DNA of 30,064 bases from Chara braunii (lineage: Eukaryota > Streptophyta > Charophyceae > Charales > Characeae): contig BFEA01000553.1 in NCBI GenBank assembly GCA_003427395.1, positions 43,259 through 73,322 of the forward strand. Direction: 5' to 3'. Both the position numbers and the translations under genes were made by a program. The notes beneath the pieces were generated by a model, which saw only the letters and a program-made list of their open reading frames with translations, did not search any database and was not told the origin of the DNA. Positions 19,291 to 29,090 of the stretch are shown in pieces. Numbering within the stretch: position 1 is the stretch's first letter; every line of letters starts with the position of its first letter.

Positions 19291-19804
19291 AATCCAGTTT
19301 TGTTGTTATATTGTTGTAAAAGTTCCAGCTTAGTTCCGGACAATTGTTGGAATTGTTGTGTATTGTGATCGTTGCTTTCACATGGAAATTTTATAAGGAT
19401 CCTGATTCTATTTTGATGGTGAACGACGGGGACGTCGTTCAATGGGGTCCAGGAATGCTGTCGGGGCAAATACCCTGACAAGGGTATTTGCCGGGGTTTT
19501 TCAACGTCGGACGCTGTCCGACTTTTTCGTGGAATTGAAGGTCTTGACGAGACTGACGTTGCCAAAGTTGTTCAAACAGACCTATGACCATTAGGCTTAA
19601 ACTTTTTTTTTTTAAAGCTAGACGACGCTGACGTCCGACTGAAATAATGGTAATCAGTGGTTTGACCACTAATCATGGCATCTGACGGAGCTATGGAATA
19701 GTTTGGGCGAGGGACAACTAGGATTATACCTACCCTACCTAAGAAGGTGGCGCGTGGTGGTAGGCCGCACGATTCAGGGCCTAAGTGCGTTCAAAGTGGC
19801 GACC
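19264..19804 (+). repeat. Repeat R copy 2
   Basis: This is the inverted counterpart of 15208-15747, the same length within one base. Embedded perfect hairpins include TGAACGACG/CGTCGTTCA (19420-19441), GGCAAATACCCT/AGGGTATTTGCC (19465-19492, 4-nt loop), GTCGGAC/GTCCGAC (19506-19522, 3-nt loop) and AGTGGT/ACCACT (19656-19670). It lies downstream of LTR B in the expected order. Confidence 0.9.
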
Positions 19805-20073
19805 TTCTTAGGTAGGGTAGGTATAATCCTAGTAGTCCCTCGCCCAAACTATTCCATAGCTCCGTCAGATGCCGTGATTAGTGGTCACACCACTGATTAC
19901 CACTATTTCAGTCGAACGTCAGCGTCGTCTAGCTTAAAAAAAAAAAGTTTAAGCCTACTGGTCATAGGTCTGTCTGAACAACTTTGGCAACGTCAGTCTC
20001 GTCAAAACCTTCAATTCCAAGAAAAAGTCGGACAGCGTCTGACGTTGAAAAACCCCGGCAAATACCCTTGTCA
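19476..20073. repeat. Fold-back: ~272-bp inverted arms with a 53-bp spacer
   Basis: The left arm 19476-19748 and right arm 19802-20073 are near-identical reverse complements. The spacer 19749-19801 is the remaining end of repeat R copy 2. The right arm is thus a truncated, inverted third copy of R, cut at TGTCA. As single-stranded nucleic acid this would form a very stable hairpin. Confidence 0.92.
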
Positions 20074-21248
20074 CGACAACGGTCACCTACCATGAGGACG
20101 ACTCATCGACTGGGACAACTGACAGGGAGGTACGGCATGGGGAGCGGGACTCTGAAGGGGAGTCTGAGATGAGTGACAGAGAAGCGGATGTTCAGTCTTG
20201 GCATGGACTAGACCAGATCCGCCGAAACCACCCGTTGGCAGGCCCAGTGGAGCGAGGGCCCGAGGTGAACTCACGGCAGCGGGGGGACCAAGGCTGAGAC
20301 AGACGGCGGGGTCGAGGGGGGGGGATTGAGAGGTCAACGAGTGAGGCAGTGCGGGAGAGCAGCGCACGATTTTGCGAGATACGGTTCATGTCAACCACTG
20401 CCCCCACTTGCTCAAGGCATCTAGTGGCTGTTAAGCCACAGCGAGTGGTCAGTCACCATTTTTTTTTCTTGCATTTTTGCCAGAGTGACCCGTTATCGGA
20501 GTGCCTATCGCTCACTCGCTAAGTAATTGCGGTGCAAGCGTGTGAGGTAAGAGAGTGATCAAGGTGCGTGTGGTACATGAGTTGCACGTAGCAGGATCTG
20601 AGACGACGAGGAAGGAGGCTACAGATGAGAGACACAGAGAAAAGCAAAGCGGGATTTGAGCTGGCGGTGTGTGACTGATGTCGACCGCTGCCCCCACGCT
20701 TACGTGACGTGATGAGCCCACTGCAGTGACGAGAGGACAAGAAGGAGGAGATCCTGACAGACAGAGAGAGCAGTGGCCATCAAGAGAGCCACGTGTCAAC
20801 CATGACATCTCCTTCGTCTTGGACCCAGGCTAGCTACCGCTGGCTTGTTAGCAGACTGCGGTCACCCTTCGTCTGATATGTGACCAGTGAGAAGTCGAGC
20901 CGGTCCACTGCGCAAAGTTCGGCGTGGCAACGTGGCAGAGGAACGCAGTGAGGGAGATATGAGTAGTGATGATCGAGAGGGGCGTTTCACGACAGTTAAG
21001 AGAGTGAGGCTAGGGACGGGTTTTTTCCCTCTCTCTGTGGTCGTCGTTAGCAATCTTGGTCAGACAATCCTCTTACTTACTCTTAGAGGTAATGAGCGTG
21101 AGACTGTAGTCATGATCAGCGCATATGACTCCCCTGCAATGACTCGTACCTTCGAAGATTGAGGTTGTCTGACCCTTGCTGGTTAATTACAAAAGGACTG
21201 AGCTAAGGCAGACCATCGCACTGCTTATTTTGGTTGACGTCACCTGGT
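20074..21248. other. Unassigned; internally repetitive
   Basis: A loosely duplicated block: GTCAACCACTGCCCCCACTTG near 20392 resembles GTCGACCGCTGCCCCCACGCT near 20682, each preceded by ATCTGAGA/TCTGAGAT and GAGACAGA-type strings. The ORF at 20887-21162 (91 codons, plus) begins basic and acidic and then has a hydrophobic stretch (about residues 45-68), but I recognise no family and confidence that it is real is low. A G run lies at about 20317-20325. Confidence 0.35.
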
Positions 21249-21642
21249 TCATGATTTTGGCCCGCTCTCTCCGCGCTCGCTAGCTCGAGTCCCGCGAGAC
21301 GAAGCAGGGGAACAAGCCGCGGGGAAACTACTAGCATGCATTTTGAGAGGAGGCTTGATTTTGACCACTAGCCACTGTACGTGAGCGCATATGGCGCCAA
21401 TCGTGTCAGGGTCCTTGTCATTCCCCGGGCTATGAGCTTTACTACTGTCGTTCTCGCCTTTGCGGAAAAGTTGAACTAACGAGGAAACTAGTAAGGCCCT
21501 CGCTGGTAGGACTAAAACTGCATCTGTTTGAGCCGATATTACAAACTTGAGCCCCTGCCCTATCACGACTGTTCCGATTTCCCCGACGAGCAGGTTTACC
21601 TGTTGTGCCACCGATATCCACCTTGTATGTTGGCATATACAC
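21249..21642 (-). CDS. Hypothetical ORF(s), unrecognised
   Basis: A 120-codon minus-strand ORF (21249-21611) has a reasonably protein-like first half (Val/Leu/Ile-rich, about residues 1-50) and a Ser/Pro/Arg-rich second half. A second frame starting at 21642 encodes a Gly/Arg-rich N-terminal segment over the same DNA, and a frameshift between the two could explain both. I do not recognise either. It could be a decayed retroelement piece. Confidence 0.2.
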
Positions 21643-21648
21643 GAATTA

Positions 21649-22979
21649 AAGTTCGTTGAGGGCCTGTTTTGAGTAAATGGTCAGTGGACTCGGAATAAAG
21701 CATTAAGTGCGAGTTATGTGGTATCAACTACAAAGGATCAATCTCACGCAGATAATTAGAAAGGTAAGTCTTCGTCGTTTCAGTGTTTTATCGTTTTTTT
21801 TACTTGGTAAGTCGGACTGGGTATGGTTTAGTTTCGGAAAGAAGAGACTTTTCTGCGGCTGGTCAAAATGCATGAATGAACCAACGAGTATGAGAAGCGT
21901 TCTTGGATACGTTAAAAGTTGATACGACCCCTACAATAGCGCGACTACCCTTATTCTGTCCACCTGCTTAGTGCCTCCCAATGTGTTACTGTGCCTGGCA
22001 CTTGGTCACTCAAAATGACACAGGTGGCTCTCGCCGGATGGTCTTCGGATAGAATATTGGGAATGCAGTGACTGTTGGTGATAAAGAGAGGGTTAGTTAA
22101 AAATTGAGGGTTGCATGATGGGTGAGCGAGTTGTTATTTCAGCTCTCTGTTATCCATTCAATGGGCAAGAAACGGCGCTTGCAGAGGAAAATCGCTTATC
22201 TGTTGGCCAAGTTACTGATGGACGGTGATTAGATGTTTTACCCGTTACTCTTTTCCACGTTATTACGGATGACACTCGTGACATAACCTGAGCCACCTTG
22301 TAAGATAAAAAAAAATTGCTTTGGTGTTTATGTGTTATGTCTGAGTGGAAATGCATCAGAGTAACTCCTCGGTGCTACGCTTGGTCCAGGGGTACTTTAA
22401 TCAATGATCGGAGTAGTAACTAGGCAAAAATGGTTCTGAAGTTGTGTTCAGAACTTCGCAGAATTACAGGCGTCGGACAGGCGTCTTGTCAATTTCCACG
22501 GCTGTATCTTAGGTACCCATTATAAGCCTAATTAACTTAGTTAAAAATCCACCTCAGTTATCATCCCGTACTTTTAAACGGAAAGCCATAATTTGAGTAC
22601 CCACCCCTTAAAATCTGCAAGTTCTGGCCAGGTCGGGTAAAGTTGCTCAACATGCAGATAGCGTTTACTATGTAGGGAATCTAGATTAATCGGGACATTG
22701 ATTGAGTTAAAAGTGGTTGGGTCTCTTCTTATTTAAACAGGCCTCTTGCTTAACTGTTTGTCGTTTGACACCGCGGGGTCGGAACTCTTGCGTAGGCCCA
22801 ACTAGTTCGACGTAAACTGTCTGCTCAAACCTCAACGATGAGATACTCAGAATATGAATGAGTAGCTGAACTTCTACTGTAGGCTCTATCACTTTGGCTG
22901 GTCCTTGAGTGGGAATACAGTAGAGAACGAGGAACGAGCTCAGTCAAATCATTTCAGAGCATGCAAGCATTGTGATATA
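21649..22979. other. Unassigned stretch
   Basis: I see no convincing gene, RNA or mobile element. The sequence is of ordinary composition with short ORFs only. The 71-codon ORF at 21707-21922 and the minus-strand ORFs at 22150-22356 and 22707-22892 show no motif. Confidence 0.35.
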
Positions 22980-23130
22980 GAGATGGGAAAAAAGGGGACG
23001 AGCCTGTGGGTCACCTGAAGTTTGTTGCTAGTCGTGCAGAGGTCTGGTCGTGAGCTATCCACCTCTGCGCATATCCGTTTCGCACCAGAGGTAGAGCCCT
23101 CAGAGAAGGTATGGCAAGGTCGCAAGCAAC
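22980..23130 (+). repeat. Distant relative of the LTR 3' region, with hairpin
   Basis: CCACCTCTGCG at 23060-23070, TTTCG, then TAGAGCCCTCAGAGAAGGTATGGC parallel the order CCACCTCTGCG, TTTCG, TAGGGGCTCGCGAGAGGTATGGC in LTR C (856-918). GCAGAGGT (23036-23043) and ACCTCTGC (23061-23068) form a perfect 8-bp inverted repeat. The match is short, so this is a tentative assignment. Confidence 0.4.
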
Positions 23131-23172
23131 TTTAAGAATGACTTATGCCCTCTATTCGAACGAGAGGGACGG

Positions 23173-23373
23173 ATGGAAAAAAAAACGATAAAAGGTATCC
23201 AATAAGTCCGGAAACTGATGACGGAAGATGCGTTAGAACTAGTGAAAAAGCAAGAATCCATTGAGCATACTTTCTATCTCTATGGATCCGTCGGACAACT
23301 GCACAACACCTTCTCCCTTGTAGAGTCTGTGGATCAAGCAAGAGAAGCTGTCAACAGTGGGCAGTGGGAATAA
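23173..23373 (+). pseudogene. Small conserved ORF, copy 1 (one nonsense codon)
   Basis: I do not recognise this family. From ATG 23173 the frame runs 66 codons to TAA 23371-23373, broken once by TAA at 23203-23205 (codon 11). The later part parallels the ORF at 24122-24292 without gaps: LM, LE-V/I-V, T-Y-Y, G-LH-TFS-VE, QAR. Two related copies about 950 bp apart show that the reading frame was once meaningful. The pattern Y-hydrophobic-Y, G, F-S, A loosely recalls small NUMOD1-type DNA-binding modules, but that is only a shape resemblance. The surroundings (CAG/CAT-rich spacers, no host gene) suggest a decayed mobile element. Confidence 0.5.
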
Positions 23374-24121
23374 AGAGGGACTCCCAGTTGGTGGCAGCGA
23401 GAAAGTGATTAAAGGAAAATAAACAATAGTGAAAAGTTGGCAGGTCTATCCACGTTTGCATCATTCCGAGGACTGGAAGTGAGAGGTAGCCGCTTGTCCT
23501 TTTGGATGATGAACTTTTGATAAATGTACGCTGAAAAGCTATTGAAATTTGGTTCGTGAGACAGTCAGCATAATTGTTTTACCCGGCTCATGTAGATCGA
23601 ATCAGACGACCTACCAACATTTCACCATTAAGTGGCTAGAACTATGTGATTCATTCTCACAGTGGTAATCAACGCACATTCAGTTCAGTCAGTATTTAGA
23701 CCAACGACCAAAACAACACTTACAAAGCAGTGTGCAACACAGTGTCCAAAGGATATTCAGGCACTACACAATCGGTATTTAATGACTATTCAGTCTCCGC
23801 TTAACCAACGAGCAACTGCAATCAGATCAGTATCCTAATCAACTTTCAAAAGGGCATTCAAATCAGCATTCGGAGCCGCATTCATATTAATATTTAAGAA
23901 CAGCACCTGGAACAGCGTTCGAGTCAGCCTTCAGTTGACTTTTCTCAGCATTCAGAACAGTACTTTCATAATGGCAATCAAAACATCAGCCAGTTAGCAA
24001 TCAGTCTGCAAACCCGAGACAGGGTTATGAGAGGGGTGCGATAATCAATGGAGAGCGATGACGAGGTGAGGGTGACCTACACCCGTCCTCTGGACAAAAG
24101 GGAGACTGGGAGGAGAGAGCT
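23374..24121. other. Spacer rich in ATTCAG/AATCAG strings
   Basis: 23690-24010 is filled with irregularly spaced CATTCAG, AATCAG, ATTCAA and GTCAG motifs every 10-20 bp without a fixed period. A similar composition recurs at 24300-24790. A 32-codon ATG ORF at 24049-24147 overlaps the next ORF in another frame and looks protein-like (acidic start, then Arg/Lys-rich). I cannot tell whether it is real. Confidence 0.4.
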
Positions 24122-24292
24122 ATGGAAAGAGTACCATACATCATAGGGCTGATGAGAGAGAGGGTGTTAGAAATAGTGAGAAATCAGAAGTTTGTGTCGT
24201 ACACTGTTTATTTTTACGAGTTGGATGGTCGGTTACACAGCACCTTCTCATCTGTGGAGACGGCGGAACAGGCCAGGGCAAAGCTCCCGTGA
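24122..24292 (+). CDS. Small conserved ORF, copy 2 (56 aa)
   Basis: ATG 24122 to TGA 24290-24292, uninterrupted. It starts Met-Glu-Arg like copy 1 (Met-Glu-Lys) and shares LM, LEIV, TVYFY, DGRLHSTFSSVE and EQAR positions with it. The amino-acid similarity between the copies is clear while the nucleotide sequence is well diverged, which points to past selection on the protein. The stop overlaps a good splice-donor string (GTGAGT, 24289-24294), so the ORF may be an exon. No RBS-like or promoter signal is identified. The function is unknown. Confidence 0.45.
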   Translation: MERVPYIIGLMRERVLEIVRNQKFVSYTVYFYELDGRLHSTFSSVETAEQARAKLP

Positions 24293-24844
24293 GTCTGGCT
24301 GTCCTAGTATCACAACCCTCAGAAACAACATTCAGAGCAGATTTCAGTTCTGTGCAGTTTTTCCTGTACTCAGTGTGCTTCTTTCAATACTCAGAGCAGT
24401 AATCAGCACGCAGAATAGTAATCAGGGCTTAGGATAAAAATCAATGAAATCTATACAAGATCAGTGAGCTCAGAACAGACTTAGTGAACTTAAAACTGAC
24501 TCAGTGAGCTTCGTGCAGAGTCAGTAATCTCGGCAGCATTCAACTCTCTGGTGAACAATCTCAATGGTATCCTGTTTTCTCAGTTAAGCAATAATTGACC
24601 AGCAACCATTCAGTCCTTGATCAACAGTTAACTCGCAACTGATCAACATTTGTTCAAGCCTCTGGTTGGTAGTCTCAGCAACATTCTTATCAGGAACGAC
24701 ATTCAGAAAACAGCAGTCAAGAAACAACCTTCAAAAGTCAGCAATCAGAAAACGGTAACCAGAAGCAGCATTCCAAACTGTGTTCAAAAGACACTCAGGA
24801 AGCGAACATCATTTAATTAAACATAATTTTCTTTTCCTCTGTCA
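24293..24844. other. CAG-rich spacer ending in a splice-acceptor-like tract
   Basis: Same CATTCAG/AATCAG/GTCAGTGAGCT texture as 23690-24010; three AGTGARCT units occur near 24463, 24486 and 24510. It ends in TTTTCTTTTCCTCTGTCAG (24827-24845), a textbook polypyrimidine tract plus AG. Joining the GTGAGT donor at 24289 to this AG does not keep the downstream frame open, so an intron is possible but not shown. Confidence 0.4.
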
Positions 24845-25394
24845 GAGATTGATTATTCAGTTAATCACATGATAGAGATTAACCCCATTTCAGTTGACCA
24901 GCCGGTTCTCGACAGCCTTAACCTGATTGCCGCAAGGGAGAGCTTCCCCTACAGGTACGTAAGGATTGATGGATTCAAACGAGAAGATCTATCAATCTTC
25001 ATCGCTCTCACTTAGTTCATTGAGGGTACAGACAGTGACTTGCGGATCTTCCTGAAAAAGGGCAATGAGACACACCCTCATTTTGAAACAGTGTGACGAC
25101 TCTTATTGGGGTGGATTGGTGGACTTGGCCAAGAGGTACATATCGCGGGCAACGATCGACTATGAGTCAGTGACTGAGCCCTCTGAGTTTCCGCATCTCA
25201 GGAGGGGCATTTTCTCTCGGCCCTATCTCCCCACATTATGGGAGAAATCTTGTGCCATGCTTGACTTCTGTATCATGGGACTTGGCTGTAAATGTTTGGA
25301 ACTAGTAGGCTTCAGGTGGCTTTACATTCAGAAGCCACAACCTCAGAGAGTACAGAGACATGGCAAGAAGCCCAAACGACGGACAACAAAGTGA
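24845..25394 (+). pseudogene. Unrecognised broken ORF with basic tail
   Basis: Two ORF pieces run in succession. Frame 1 is open from about 24845 to TGA 25094-25096, apart from one TAG at 25013-25015, and reads as a well-mixed, protein-like sequence with FPYRYVRIDGF and FIEGTDSDLRIFLKKG. Frame 2 runs 25065-25394 (109 codons) with LVDLAKRYISRATIDYESV and a lysine/arginine-rich end (GKKPKRRTTK) resembling a nuclear-localisation signal. The pieces overlap by about 30 bases, consistent with a single frameshift. I do not recognise the family, and no zinc knuckle, RT or integrase motif is visible. With the small paired ORFs upstream it may form one decayed mobile element or gene. Confidence 0.45.
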
Positions 25395-26640
25395 CAGACA
25401 GTGAAGTTCAGAAGGTTGAGTGAGGACTCTTGATTGGTGCTGGTCATGCTCTCTTCCATATGTACTCTATGAGACTATTATGAGTTCTCGTTCTTCCCTC
25501 ATTCATTTGATCATGTCATTGCTTGAGTCAGTCGGTCCTGCTTATTGAATTGTTATTGCTTGATGATTGTTTTCTTGGATGATTCTATCACAGTTCTCAA
25601 AATCAGATTGACATAATTGATGCATGCGTAGCACCCCATAATTTTATGATTATTATTTGCATGATTCTCTGCTGTTCCGAATCAAAATAAAAGATTCCTA
25701 AGACCGGGGTCCGACGAAGATCATAATTGAAGGGTCTCGCTCGAAGCCGGACGCACACAACAGGAAAGGATTTGCATTAATTTTATTTTATTGTATTTTT
25801 GCAACCGCAAATAAAATCCTGCGTGACAGCCTGTTGGCTTTCGGGTCGCCCGAAGTGGCCTGACTGGAAAAAGTGCGACACCGCGGCGTGGGAAACGTAG
25901 CCACTCTCCACGCATCGATCTGAGCATGCAGTCCGTAGTTACAAAAACTCAGCAAAAGAAAGAGAAGAGGGGGGGGGGGGGCAAGACGAAGCGCAAGAAG
26001 AAAGATACAGTTACAATGACGCCAACCCAAGATTACAGTTACACACGCGATTAAAGGCGCCGATTAATCAGAATTCCGTTGTAGCCACAAAAGGAAGGGC
26101 GTAAGCAAAAAGGCGCCGCGCGGCAAAAGAAAGTCCTAATTACAAAATTCCTAAATTCCTAACTAATGCGAAAAAGCAAAAAATACAGGTTCCAGAAGGA
26201 AAGTCCGCAATTCCGAGAGTCGTCGGGGCCCGACAAAATTCGAAAAAGAATTCAAAAAGAAAATTCAAAAAGGAACGAAGCAAATTCCCGCGCAATGTCC
26301 GCGCTCAAAAAGTTATGAAACCGAACCAAAAAAGAAATGACGTCAACATTTATTAAGCGCGCGCTTGTCGGCGCGCCGCAGACACAGGCAATCAATCAGT
26401 CGATCGTCCCGGGACTCACCCGGCTCCGAACCCAACCATCCAAAAGGAGGCGACGAAAAAGACGAGGACACTGATGCAATTTCCCACCCATCCCAATCAA
26501 CCGTAATTGGCCCAACCTTCCCAGCTTAGGCCCCCTCATTGCAACCGCGCAAAAAATCGCGCACTACAGAAAGTGGTTCGTCACAGTGTTATCCTCCCGT
26601 AAGTGTACCAATATCTGCTGCCAAGAACAGGCAAAAACCA
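25395..26640. other. Unassigned; G run and GC palindromes
   Basis: 25400-25680 is T-rich. A G run lies at about 25970-25981. 26080-26340 is A-rich with scattered CGCG. AAGCGCGCGCTT (about 26355-26366) followed by GGCGCGCC are perfect short palindromes. No gene is visible. The two minus-strand ORFs at 25721-26030 have unremarkable translations. Confidence 0.4.
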
Positions 26641-26688
26641 TTTAATTATAATATCCAGCCTGGGGTGGGGGACCGTAACTCCATCATG

Positions 26689-26752
26689 GTGAAGGGGACA
26701 GGCGTGGGGGAATCACGTGGCCATGGGCGAGCCCATGGCTCGTCCCCTTCAC
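26689..26752. repeat. Nested stem-loop
   Basis: The outer arms GTGAAGGGGAC (26689-26699) and GTCCCCTTCAC (26742-26752) are perfect 11-bp inverted repeats. Inside them GCCATGGGC (26720-26728) pairs with GCCCATGGC (26731-26739) around GA. The 64-nt structure has a strong hairpin within a hairpin. Confidence 0.88.
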
Positions 26753-26999
26753 TGCTGTAACTCTTGTTGCAGTAGCAAGAGGACCATTCGACGGGCTGGG
26801 CAAAATGCCAAGGGCAGTGTCCGACCAGCGATGCAGGACCACGAGCACTAAACAAGCGTCATTGGCGGTGTGGGCCATATCATTTCACTTTCACAGATGG
26901 TGCAGACCGGCTCGGACTCCATAAAAAGTGATTTTTTTTTGTTCTCTTCAAAACCAAATAATGTGGGATTAGACCCTAGATGGGCTACTACCTTTCTCA

Positions 27000-27465
27000 G
27001 GGCACGCTCACACTAGGTACCAAATCCCCATTTCCCCCCCCAAAAAGAGTTCCCAGACAGTCACACATGGTGAACATCTGACCAAATTCTCAAAAGGAAT
27101 GACCATTTGTCAGCGGCCTGCGAAGCCGCGGGGGGAGGAAATTTGCGGTGACCTCTGGAGGTTACCGCAAATTCTCAAAAAGAATTCTCAAATCTTTCTC
27201 CGAATTATCGTGCAGTATTGGAGAAAAATGGAACCCCACGATATTAGCGGCCTATCAATTGACAAAACGAATAATTGCATTTGCCATTTGAGGTATCCAC
27301 CGTGTGACCGGCGCCCTCCACAACCACCTCGCAGAGTATGATGTAGCGACCTTGTCGTTAGCATTTTGGGAACACAGTGTGACCGGCCACGGCCGCATTT
27401 CTTCAAAACGGCCGTTCCCATTTTCCCATTTTTTGGGAATTTGGGTACCTAGTGTGAGCGTGCCC
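27000..27465. mobile_element. 466-bp TIR element (MITE-like)
   Basis: The left end starts GGGCACGCTCACACTAGG and the right end is its reverse complement, with at least 22 identical terminal bases and weaker pairing beyond. Length and lack of coding capacity fit a non-autonomous DNA transposon. The tip belongs to the same family as the strings at 27626, 28067, 28193 and 28938. I could not identify an unambiguous target-site duplication (flanks TCTCA and ACAGT), so superfamily assignment is open. Confidence 0.85.
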
Positions 27466-28017
27466 ACAGTGTTGGGAAAAATGAGAAAATAGCCCACTCC
27501 GAACTTTTCAAAGGTTACGAGGAGGCTCGGCCAAAAGAAAATGTTTGGGCCTTATGCGCCCGCCTGTAAAAAAATAAAATAAAATAAAAATGTAACAAGA
27601 GGACAGATGTCGGCAAAGGACGTGAAGGAGGGCATACTCAGATTACTACTGGGCATAATGTCTCTCGCTACTATTAGGGTTAGTTTCAAGTGATAGTCAA
27701 GGGGGATTGTTTGTTAAAATAGTTGTTTGGTAGTTTTGTTGTCTGGGTTTGATTTGGTTCCTTGTGAAGAATGGGGTATGGGGTAAGAAGTTTGGCTCTA
27801 TTCTAAATCCCTTCTCTCTGACTAGTAAATCTGTGTAGCCAGTACGGGGTAATGGCCCTGGTATTCTGAGAATGCTCAAAATTTCACAAAGGACACTGGA
27901 CCCGATTTTCAGCAGGTGTGGCTCCCCCACCAATAGATGTAGCTTGCCTTAGTTTCAACTTTCAAGTGTTGTGATTTGTTCTTTTTATCCTTCTATTGTG
28001 TTGTTTAGTAGTATAAT
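27466..28017. other. Unassigned, with one isolated TIR-like tip
   Basis: At 27626-27643 GGAGGGCATACTCAGATTAC is a degenerate version of the TIR tip seen in the adjacent elements, but I find no inverted partner. Otherwise no gene or repeat is supportable. A short (AAAAT)n patch lies at about 27569-27590. Confidence 0.4.
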
Positions 28018-28038
28018 GCCCTGCCAGCGAGGCAGGGC
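28018..28038. repeat. Perfect 8-bp hairpin
   Basis: GCCCTGCC (28018-28025) and GGCAGGGC (28031-28038) form a perfect inverted repeat around AGCGA. Confidence 0.88.
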
Positions 28039-28064
28039 GCATTTGACAAACTCCTGAAACACCC

Positions 28065-28210
28065 TCACGGAGGGCATACTCACACTACTGCTTCTAAGAA
28101 TGTATTTACCTGTATCCTCGTCCAAAGCTCTGTTTCAATTGCCTCCCCCTTCTTTCATGAATGTGTGTGGCATTGTTGTAACCCCTCACTGAGGGCACAC
28201 TCACACAAGT
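28065..28210 (+). repeat. Two solitary TIR tips of the same family
   Basis: GAGGGCATACTCACACTA at about 28066-28083 and GAGGGCACACTCACACAA at about 28191-28208 lie in the same orientation about 125 bp apart, each preceded by a CCTCAC-like string. They may be ends of truncated elements or a tandem duplication of one terminus. Confidence 0.6.
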
Positions 28211-28620
28211 ACTTCACAAACTGTATCAGACTGCTATCAGGTCCTGAGGATTGTTTCTTTTTATATTTCCGGTTTTTTTTCTTTTTTCAACTGCCGTGAT
28301 GAATACAACAAGACCTAGGTTAGGCAAAACTCGGTGCACATGAAATTCAGGTTTGGCAAAAACAGGATGGAGGTTAACAAGCCACGGCAATGATGAACGA
28401 ACGGGCCACTTGGGGCGCGCCCAAATTAATCCGGCTAGAAATGCTTCTACTCTATTTTTTTTCTCGCGGCCCATGTCTGGGCCAAGTACTGGTGGTTTAA
28501 GCCCGACCAATTCAATTACCTGTCAAATCTGGAGAGGGCAGCCGTTCAGCCCCTTATTATTATCATTATAGTATTGTCGGGAACACTATAGCAGCCAGCC
28601 CGAGTTCACGCCTCCAACAA
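28211..28620. other. Unassigned
   Basis: No gene, RNA or intact repeat that I can support. The minus-strand ORF at 28226-28510 has no recognisable motif. Confidence 0.4.
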
Positions 28621-28940
28621 GGGAACATGTGGGGGCTGGTTCTGACCTGCAGGTGGGCGATACCAGCCAGGGGTCAGCTGGTAGCATCAGGACCGAGCTT
28701 CTTCTATGGGGCAGTGGTTGTGCCTCTCCTCTGGTCCCCTCCCCCTACAAACATCACCAGTCTCTGGTCAATGCGGCTCGGGAACCAACTGCCTATCTCT
28801 AGGTGGAGGAAGCCTTGCTCCGGAAGAACCCCGTGTAACAGGGCTCGCACGGCGGCCGCAAGAAAGGATACCAAGGGCCAATGGGAATTGAACCCAAGAC
28901 CTCGTCAATGCCACTTGCGTGCATTACCAACTGACTGAGG
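28621..28940 (-). repeat. tRNA-derived SINE, minus strand
   Basis: On the minus strand an A-box-like CAGTCAGTTGGTAATGCACG (28918-28937) is followed at tRNA spacing by a perfect B box GGTTCAATTCC (28884-28894). The rest, down to about 28621, is a unique GC-rich body. The head resembles a tRNA without a complete cloverleaf. The body length and lower end are uncertain. The head abuts the TIR tip of the element at 28934-29090. Confidence 0.6.
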
Positions 28941-29090
28941 GCATACTCACACTAGGCCCTCATAAACGCAAAACTGCAAAATGAGCGCCCAGATTGAGTC
29001 CTTGTGAACGAACGAGAACGAACGACTCCATTTGGCCGCTCATTTTGTGATTTTGTGATTTTGAGGGCCTAGTGTAAGTGTTATCTGAGT
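28934..29090. mobile_element. 157-bp palindromic TIR element (MITE-like)
   Basis: The two halves are imperfect reverse complements over about 50 bp. Left ACTGAGGGCATACTCACACT (28934 on) mirrors the right end ...AGTGTAAGTGTTATCTGAGT (to 29090), followed inward by AGGCCCTCA, CAAAA and CAAAATG blocks on both arms. The short, nearly fully palindromic structure fits a MITE of the same family as 27000-27465. Confidence 0.82.

Noticed and set aside
24289-24845. A defined intron (GTGAGT ... polypyrimidine tract CAG)
   Set aside because: Both signals are good, but joining them at these points puts a stop immediately after the junction, so I list them as suggestive only.
4929-25015. A variant genetic code in which TGA or TAA/TAG is read as an amino acid
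   Set aside because: The TGA at a conserved Trp position and TAA at plausible Gln positions were suggestive, but the stops occur only in decayed relics, a second TGA (5661) fits Arg better than Trp, and the catalytic Asp is also lost. Nonsense mutation by transition is simpler.
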